Assembly: GCF_000516985.1 (NCBI RefSeq) | Contig: NW_006917104.1 | Coordinates: 620,001 to 684,000, forward strand | Length of the DNA: 64,000 nt | Direction: 5' to 3' | Origin: Pestalotiopsis fici W106-1 | Lineage: Eukaryota; Ascomycota; Sordariomycetes; Amphisphaeriales; Sporocadaceae | In this document: piece after piece, positions 57,264 through 64,000 of the stretch | Layout: every line of letters begins with the position of its first letter | Numbering within the stretch: the stretch's first letter is position 1 | Translations under genes and position numbers: made by a program | The notes under the pieces: generated by a model | The model's database searches: none | Seen by the model: only the letters and a program-made list of their open reading frames with translations | Told to the model about the DNA's origin: nothing

Positions 57264-58486
57264 ATGAAGCAATCAGACTCAATCCCAACGCGAATGAAAG
57301 CGCTCCGGCTGATCAATGTGAGTCCAGTTCCCAATGGCAGTGCGGGGAGGGTCATGCCGAATAAGATAGGTTCTGACCCCAGTGAACAATGCAGTACAAG
57401 GAGAATTATCAGCTCCAGCACAACGTGCCAGTACCAGTCCCTGGCCCAGGCGAATTGCTCGTTCGTGTTCATGCTGCAGGATTTTGTCACACAGACTATC
57501 AGGTGTACGAGGGTGCCTATGGGACTCAACTACCGTTTACCGGATCTCATGAGCCAGCTGGAGTGATCGCCTCACTGGGGCCCAACGTTCCTGACGACTG
57601 GGCCGTTGGCACCCGAGTTGGCGTCCTGAACTTTAAGAAGCCTTGCAGTGAGTGTCCGGGCTGCAAATGGAGACTCTTGTCCTATGGAACTCTTGATCCT
57701 CGTTATTGCGAGAACAAGACAATGAGCGGCATTGTCAAGGCTGATGGTGGCTTCGCCGAGTACATGTTGGCTTCGCACAATGCGTTGGTGGCCCTGCCAG
57801 ATGATCTCTCTTTTGAGCAAGCAGCACCACTGATGTGCGCCGGTGTAAGTTAACTCTGGATATGACAACCCTCATTCGAGTGTGAAGATCTGCTAAGTCT
57901 CAAGCAGGCTACCGTGTGGAACGCCATCAAAGAGGTTGGGTTGCAGAAAGGTCAGGCACTTGCTGTCGTCGGTATCGGCGGTCTTGGCGTCCTCGGAGTG
58001 CAGTTTGCCAAAGCCCTGGGCTACCGAGTTCTAGCCATTGATAATCGTGACGTGGGACTCAAACTTGCTGCTGATGTACCGGTTCACCTGAAGCCAGACT
58101 TGATTGTAGGATATGAAGATCCCAGGGCTACTGCGCTCATTAACGACTTCACTGGCGGTATTGGTCTGCACGGTGCGGTTGTATGTACTGATGACGTTCC
58201 TGCGAGCGACTGGACTTTACACCGACTGCAGCCGAGAGGAGTTTGTGTTGTGCTTGGGCTCCCAGAGCTTGGCTTCAAGTTCGATGCTTTCAATTTAGTG
58301 TTTCGGGAAATTGTGGTCAAGGGAACTCTCCACTCTAGCGTCAAGGAGGTTAAGAACATGCTTGAGGCCGTTGCTCAGTACCGTATCCTGAGTCATCTTA
58401 CTTTACTCTCCCTAGAGGAGGGTGAGGATATTCCCCAGAGAGCCGCTGCCCATGCTTATGAAGGACGCCTCGTCGTAAAAATATAG
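57264..58486 (+). CDS. Zinc-dependent alcohol dehydrogenase (MDR family)
   Basis: NAD(P)-dependent medium-chain dehydrogenase, Adh-like. Three exons: 57264..57317, 57395..57844 and 57908..58486, 360 residues. Catalytic zinc ligands are visible: Cys49 in GFCHTDYQ and His70/Glu71 in GSHEPAGV (Ser replaces the usual Gly before His). Structural-zinc cysteines are at about 102, 105, 108 and 123 (CSECPGC and RYC). The Rossmann glycines are in VVGIGGLGVLGVQFAKALGY. It ends EGRLVVKI, as usual. Asn-Arg at IDNRD after the second strand could bear on NAD versus NADP preference, but I cannot decide. The start could also be the second ATG (57294, MKALRL). Substrate unknown; the neighbouring MFS and amidotransferase suggest a shared pathway. 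Confidence 0.88.
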
Positions 58487-59077
58487 TATAATACCAACGA
58501 TCGGCAACCTACAAAATTGATGTGTCAAGCGCATATACAACTGGCCGACAAGATGTCGAGATATTATTGCATGGTGGAAATGATTGTGGCGCGGTAGCTG
58601 TGTATCCATACTCATCAGGAATTCAAGCTGTGGAAATACATGAATTTTGAATTATGGACCGTGCTCTACAGATTCAATGGCTAGTAATGAGATGCAAATC
58701 CTCACCTCGCGTCAAGCGAATCCATGTGCGCCGACAAACTCTCGAAATTTGCCTGGCAAGCGATTGCTTGCACCTATTGCGATAGCTGCTGATTGTCTGT
58801 GAATTGAATCAGGGATCTCCCTCAGACGGTTATCGTCGAGTACCGTGGATCAGATGCGTAGTACGTTCATTTGTTTTGACGATGTCATCCGATTCTTCCA
58901 GTTATAATCAATCTATTAGGCCGTGTGCCATTCAATTCCACCTTAGAACATGTCACTTTGGCTGTGCTTGTTATTCGAAGGCTTGATAAGTTTAATTGTG
59001 CACATTCTCCCCAGTTATTCTCACTGACCTGGAACCACTGTACCATGACTTTGAAATATAACAGATTCAAATTCCGT
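58487..59077. other. Convergent 3' region
   Basis: AT-rich between the dehydrogenase (+) and the MFS gene (-). No gene seen. Confidence 0.5.
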
Positions 59078-60958
59078 CTAATAAACATATCTAAACCCTT
59101 GCTTCTCATAATCGGTCTTGTCTTCTAGCATTTCACTGACAGTCGTGGAAGGATTAGTACCTTCTCTCTTATCCCTTAGCCTATTCTCAATCTCACATCC
59201 ACCCGCATACGCCAAAAGACAAACAATGGCGAGAATCTCGCAAATCATAATGACGTTGTATCCGGTGGCGTAGGCGGGGGCCTCACTTGTCAGGAACACC
59301 TGCGGCCCGATAATGAGGCCGCAGCAGTAGGCGACGAAAATTGTGGCCGTCACGGTGAGCTTCTTTGTATGTCCCGAAATATTGGACATTGGTAGCGAAA
59401 GAACTGGAATAAAATTCTGTTAGACGTTGCAAACCTCAGCCTGCATGTGGGGAAGTGATAATTTACCTGTGGCGTATGGCCCCCAGAAGAAGTAGAAGAA
59501 GTAATATGCCAGAAGTTTGCCAGTGACGGCAGATGAAGGAAGTCCTGCCAAAGAAAAAGTTAACCATGTACGTAAAAATTGCGTGCTTGCCGGATAACGT
59601 ACTGCGGATAATAACTGAGCAGGCTAGAGGAACAAGACAGCAAAGCGCACTAGAAATACATCTCTTGTTCTTGAGCCACCTCTGGGGATAGGCCACCACC
59701 AGACCTGCAACCGTTTGGAAGATCGAGCAGGGCATCGTGAGGAGGACAGTCTCCAGTGGCGACATGCCTAGACCTGAGATGATCTGTGCCGCGAATGCTG
59801 AGAGACCCCCAGTGGGTACGTTCATGAATAAGAAAAAGAAGAATAAAAGATAAGTTTTGTAGTCCATAAACGCCTCCTTGACTTGGTACCATTTGAATTC
59901 CTGCAATCATGTTGTCAGAACGCTGCTATCATAATAGAGCAAGGGCCACTATCCCTACTTTATTCTCCACGCCAGTCATGTTATTCTTGGTTCGGTCCAA
60001 AGCGATGAACTTTTCTTTACCCTTCATGAAGTCTTCTTCGTTCGGCGAGTTGGGGATAATGAAGAACATGATAACTCCCCAGGTTATAGTGGCGCCTCCA
60101 AGCACGACCATCAACAGTCTCCACGATGCAATTCCAGTATTAGAGTTTCCAATTCCATACGACACAGTGCCAGAAACGAGCTGTAGCATGCATGAGCGAT
60201 GTTAAGAGGCGCGGTGATACTCGAACTTACTGTGGAAAAGGAGGTATATGTTATCGCGCTCCTGAGTGGCTGTTCTTTCTTCGTATACCACATGCCGACC
60301 ATGATGGTCATGGCGGGAAACACGAAGCTTTCAGTAGTGCCCATCAAGAACCTGATAAACATGAGGACTCCGAAGTTCGGGGCAGCGGCTACAAGTGCAA
60401 CTGCGCCACCCCAGCCTATACAAGCCAAGGCCAAACATCGGCCAACTGGGAACCTTTGCAGTATCAGGTTGGCAGGATAGGCCGCGGCAATATACCCGAA
60501 ATAGAATATAGAGACCACTGTAAAATGTGAGTTAGCAAGGTGTACCTGGGGCCGAGAATGTCAATGGAACCGACCCCAGCTGTATTGCTGCCCGTGAAGG
60601 CCCGTATCTGTACTCATTCCATAAAGGGCAGCATTGGAGATAATGATTTTCTAGAAAGATGTAAACATTCTTGTACCGCCGTCACAAACCTCATGGGTAG
60701 GGGAGAATCGCGCACATCAACACCAGCAAACGTCAGCGTAATCATAAAGATGGGCATAAGCCTCCAGTCGATGCGACGAAGCACCTTTGTCGCTTCAGCT
60801 TCGGTGTAGTCGCCATAGACGTGTTCATAAGTATGCAGGTAGAGGTTAGCATCGTCCAAGACTTCTTCTCCGAGGACGGTCCCGTGTTGCTGTGAAGCTG
60901 TAGTCGGCACTCGAGAGAGCTCCACTTTGGCATCGGTATGTTCCCCAGGGACACCCAT
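59078..60958 (-). CDS. MFS transporter, Dal5-type anion:cation symporter
   Basis: Twelve-segment major facilitator carrier of the allantoate/organic-anion (ACS) group. Seven exons: 60958..60716, 60650..60575, 60517..60231, 60180..59959, 59900..59603, 59544..59467 and 59403..59078, 509 residues in phase. Signature blocks: KVLRRIDWRLMPIFMITLTF (start of TM1), AALYGMSTDTGLHGQQYSWV, SIFYFGYIAAAYPANLILQR, FIRFLMGTTESFVFPAMTIM, WYTKKEQPLRSAITY, ASWRLLMVVLGGATITWGVI with FFIIPNSPNE, and LLAYYFFYFFWGPYATG. The second exon ends at an unusual GTCGGT donor, but the join gives the expected QYSW-VVSIF. The start was chosen as MGVPGEHTD; the frame is open further upstream. It probably imports or exports a small organic anion. 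Confidence 0.86.
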
Positions 60959-61553
60959 ATCGGCATAAATTCGTGAAAGCTGCAAAGCGTTTGGAAGTAT
61001 TCGAAGGACCAGTGGGTGGTCTAGCAGGAACATGTCTTCATATCCGTTATCATGAAACATTATGCCCAAAGGAAGAGCTACGCATGTATATATTCCATGT
61101 CAAAGCGAATCGCCTTAGGTGCTGCTTTTTCGCCGAGGTGTATGCGGTCGCTAGTGAATAGTTTGCTGTCGCTTAATCTTGCGCCCACTAGAGCCCCCTG
61201 TTGATGGTGTCCATACTCTCAATGATAAGGACCCATCGGACTGAAACCCCGACTGCGCTATCGCCCAGACCTAGTCTCTAGAGTACTCGTGATGGTCATA
61301 GCCTATACTCTATAGAACATAGCAGCACGCGAAGCAGGGGTTGGGCCAGGCTTATCGTGGCTACTCCACCCGCATCGTGTAAGTCTGATTTGAGCAAAGT
61401 CCGAGTCTGAATCCTAGCCATGTTAATTCCTACGCCATGGGAAGATATAGTTTGCATTTATTTCTTGGTAAACAGAAATGCCCGTTTTCGCTGTCAATTC
61501 AGCTGGTCTTGTTCCGACATAGCTTTTTTTTTTTCTTCAAAGCTTCTAAAGCC
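60959..61553. other. Divergent promoter region, MFS / amidotransferase
   Basis: No gene seen. The leader of the amidotransferase has a T10 run near 61,524. Confidence 0.5.
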
Positions 61554-62445
61554 ATGGTATCCAAAACCCCGACATTGAAGATCGCCATAGTGCGCAACTA
61601 CGATACGCCGGCCACATGGGGACAACTCATGATCGACTCCTTTTCGAATACTATCAAATCAATTGTACCTGGTGCCGCGATCGAGACCTTCTTCCCCATC
61701 ACGAATGGCGTTTTCCCAGATATCGATGGTTTCGACCTTATAATCTTAACAGGAGGAACGGTGAACCTGACTCTTCCAGAGGTAGAGCCATGGGTGGAGA
61801 ACACCTTTGACTTCATTAGAACTGTTTCACAATCATCGAGCACGAAGCTTATGGGCATCTGCTGGGGTCATCAGGCCATCTGCCGTGCCTTGGGTGGAAC
61901 AATCCGTTTCAATTCCCAGGGGGACTGCGTAAGTCATCAATCCCACGTTGTGCGTTGAGAAGCTGCTTACAGCAATTAGGTTGGCGTGAACAGTTTGAAA
62001 TTCACGGACAACGGGATTGAGTTCTTCGGCAAGTCAAAGAGTGGAGAGCAATCCAGAGAATTTGTAAGTCAGCTGCTCCCAATGCTCTAAGTGGTGAGAG
62101 CGTAATAAAGATCGTACACAATTGACCACTGCTGGGTAGTCTCTTCACAAGTTTCACAAGCGTCAAATTGACAAAATCGCCCCAAACTTTATTGAGCTCG
62201 CAGAGGATCGTGAGGTGTTGCTGTCAAAGGACGACAAAATCATTTCTTTCCAAGGCCACCCCGAAATGACCAGAGAAGTTGCCCGGGGTATTCTAGATGC
62301 CGATGATGGAGCATATACTGGGGAATTGACTCAAGGACAGGTGGACGATCTGTACGCCCTCTTTGAACTGCAAAATGACGGATTGAGAATCTTTGGCCGA
62401 GTGCTCGACTGGTGCTCCGAAAAGGAGCCAACTCGGAGTACTTGA
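61554..62445 (+). CDS. Class I glutamine amidotransferase-like protein
   Basis: Three exons: 61554..61928, 61980..62063 and 62140..62445, 254 residues. It has the GATase1 fold motifs: LIILTGGTVNLTLPEVEPWV, then LMGICWGHQAICRALGG with nucleophile Cys103, and IISFQGHPEMTREVARGIL with His193 and Glu195 completing the triad. It is a stand-alone amidotransferase domain of the GMP-synthase-like type found widely in fungi and plants. Without a synthase partner it may act as a gamma-glutamyl hydrolase or transferase on a small molecule, as some stand-alone members do. It is divergent from the MFS transporter and upstream of the second NTF2-like gene, which suggests a role in the same small cluster. 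Substrate unknown. Confidence 0.87.
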
Positions 62446-63126
62446 CCCCTGGAGGTGTTTAGATAGCTTGACCAAACAGAGACATGAATTAGATGCGCTA
62501 TTTTTGGTGACTTAGTCAAGCTGTCATAGAATGCCCGATCAGTTGTTTATTGGCCTCTAGGAGTGTTGCTCTATCGTTGTTTCGTAGCATGGGAGGAACC
62601 TATGACTCATCCGTTGTATAACAGGACTCTTCAAGGTACAAGGCACGTAACGAGCCCTCATCGTCAATAGTCAGCTAGATTCTAGACCTCCTATGAATTG
62701 TGAACACATGCCTGACGAGCTTGATGGGCGGGTACGGTTGGTTGGGGGGGAGAGATGAGTGGATTTTAGGAGTGAGGGGACATACTGAGATGCGCAAAGT
62801 CAGTCAGCAGCCTTCGTCGATTTCTCGTCCAAGTTCCCTGTCCAATAATAGTTCAGAATTTCTCTAGACCTAGCAATGTAGTACTCATGCCTTCAGTAAG
62901 GATAAGCACAATTCCCATTGCAGCCTCGAGCCTCGCTCTCAAAGTCCGAAGCTGGCTGTGGAGCTCAACTCCGCACAGAGTAGACCAACACACCTTATCT
63001 CGATTGCCTAGATACTTATATCGCCTTTCTTCTGGCCTCTGAGCTTTGACTACGTATCGATCCACCAACCACCCCGCACCCAACGCGAATATCACACGAT
63101 TACCCCGTGTACCCGATTCCCTCGAC
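62446..63126. other. Intergenic, no gene seen
   Basis: Between the amidotransferase and the NTF2-like gene. The frame of the latter is open upstream to 63046 without an ATG. Confidence 0.5.
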
Positions 63127-63765
63127 ATGACTTTCCTCGATTATCAATACGACCCTGCGCTCGTTTCGAGGGAAGTCCGCGACCTTCTCAACATTTTGTT
63201 CAAGACCTCCGATGCACGCGAGAGTAGTGCTGAATGGGTGAACTGCTTCGCCAAGGATGCCATAGTATGGAGAAATGGAACGAAGTCGGACGGAACAGCA
63301 GGTAAATTGTTCAACGAGTTCCCTTTGATCAGGCCTTTTTTTTTNNNNNNNNNNNNNNNNNNNNNNNNNNNNNNNNNNNNNNNNNNNNNNNNNNNNNNNN
63401 NNNNNNNNNNNNNNNNNNNNNNNNNNNNNNNNNNNNNNNNNNNNTTTTTTTTTTTTTTTTTTTCTTTTTTTGGGAGTGAGGGAAGAGGGCTAACCCAACC
63501 GGGCGTAAAATCAGAGATCGAAACAATGATTTCCAACTCTTGGAATAATGTCGAATTCAGAGACCATCGACCTACCAGTGTCTTTGCGTCTGGTCAAGGC
63601 TCAACGGACTACATGATTGACGGCACCACGGTCTATAATTGGCAGGACGGAACAAGTACTGTTGGTGTCTGGGCGGCTAGAGTTTATACAGCCAGAATTG
63701 AAGGGGATTTGAAGATTACTGACTACCACGTGGTTTTCGTCAATTGCCAGCCGTCGGATGTGTGA
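63127..63765 (+). CDS. NTF2-like (SnoaL-type) protein, intron contains an assembly gap
   Basis: Two exons: 63127..63301 (ATG, MTFLDYQYDPALVSREVRDL) and 63515..63765, 141 residues. The donor is GCA G then gtaaat; the acceptor is taaaatcag, which restores phase (G then AG). The N-terminal part has a helix followed by SAEWVNCFAKDAIVWRNGTK. The second exon gives strands VEFRDHRPTSVFASGQGS, TDYMIDGTTVYNWQDGTSTV and GVWAARVYTARIEGDLKITD then YHVVF, a typical NTF2/SnoaL cone. The 100-N gap and the T-runs around it lie wholly in the intron, so the protein is probably complete, although an extra exon hidden in the gap cannot be excluded. Confidence 0.7.
   Translation: MTFLDYQYDPALVSREVRDLLNILFKTSDARESSAEWVNCFAKDAIVWRNGTKSDGTAGKLFNEFPLIRPFFXXXXXXXXXXXXXXXXXXXXXXXXXXXXXXXXXXFFFFFFSFFGSEGRGLTQPGVKSEIETMISNSWNNVEFRDHRPTSVFASGQGSTDYMIDGTTVYNWQDGTSTVGVWAARVYTARIEGDLKITDYHVVFVNCQPSDV
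63345..63444. other. Assembly gap (100 N) in a poly-T tract
   Basis: Exactly 100 N, the usual placeholder for a gap of unknown length. It is flanked by T8-T9 on the left and a long T run on the right (63445-63463). Confidence 0.98.
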
Positions 63766-64000
63766 GACTGACAAACACAATCCATATTCACCTCCGAAAG
63801 ATATACAAGTTCATGGCCTACACAAATATAGCTTGGAAGACGCTGGCAGAACGTCGAGATGTTTATGAGCTGAAAGTATTGCATAGAGTCGAGCAGATAA
63901 GCCACAGATCCCATTGGTGAATCGTTCGTGCGAGTAGCTGTTTCACGCTATGATTGCGCGTGGCGACGGGCTCTAGCCTGCGTGTTGCAAGAATATGTGC
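63766..64000. other. 3' end of window, no gene seen
   Basis: No supported coding frame before the window edge. Confidence 0.5.

Noticed and set aside
60541..60575. Apparent one-base frameshift in the MFS gene after QYSW
   Set aside because: A GTCGGT..TTTTACAG intron explains it and gives QYSW-VVSIFYFGY in phase.

Overview
The window is a 64 kb piece of a filamentous ascomycete genome (Pezizomycotina). I infer Sordariomycetes, probably Hypocreales, from protein content; the species cannot be read from sequence alone. Most genes are split by short introns (about 35-110 nt) with GTRNGT donors and CTAAC-like branch sites. Leaders are long and pyrimidine-rich, and there are fungal-only families (HET, DUF829/PaxU type, GPI-anchored yapsin, Dal5-type MFS, TDT transporter). 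I rebuilt exon models by hand from splice signals and reading phase. Every multi-exon model gives a total length divisible by three, except the SMN gene cut by the left edge. The supplied translations also started at non-ATG codons, so I moved starts to real ATGs.

Left part (1-23.5 kb) is mostly housekeeping: an SMN-like gene cut by the window edge (-), NOP15-like ribosome biogenesis factor (+), GRIP golgin IMH1-like (+), a conserved multispanning membrane protein (-), GET1 (-), a PTAR1-like prenyltransferase-alpha-repeat protein (+), a GPI-anchored yapsin-type protease (+) behind a 3.3 kb non-coding stretch, a CPA-type cation/proton antiporter (-), a seven-exon TDT (malate/C4-dicarboxylate type) transporter with an 8-nt micro-exon (-), and a PP2C phosphatase with a likely mitochondrial presequence (+).

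Middle (24-32 kb) is an accessory block: a HET-domain protein (+), a secreted S41-type peptidase with a Cys-rich tail behind a Kex2-like KR site (-), and a short P-loop STAND/NACHT-like protein without N-terminal effector or C-terminal repeats (+). Then follow a small membrane protein with a 17-nt first exon (-) and the large EDC4-type decapping scaffold (+).

Right part (39.5-64 kb) is gene-poor and looks accessory: a multispanning membrane protein using a GC-AG intron and a 35-nt intron, a 124-bp dispersed direct repeat (two copies 3.9 kb apart, differences mostly transitions), a possible C2H2 gene remnant, an orphan protein with a hydrophobic tail, a secreted protein, a Zn2Cys6 regulator with an in-frame stop, and a GC-rich DUF829/PaxU-like hydrolase. 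From 56 kb to the end there is a compact set that could be a small metabolic cluster: NTF2-like protein, zinc alcohol dehydrogenase, Dal5-type MFS transporter, class I glutamine amidotransferase, second NTF2-like protein. A 100-N assembly gap lies inside an intron of the last gene.

No rRNA, convincing tRNA, CRISPR or intact transposon was seen.
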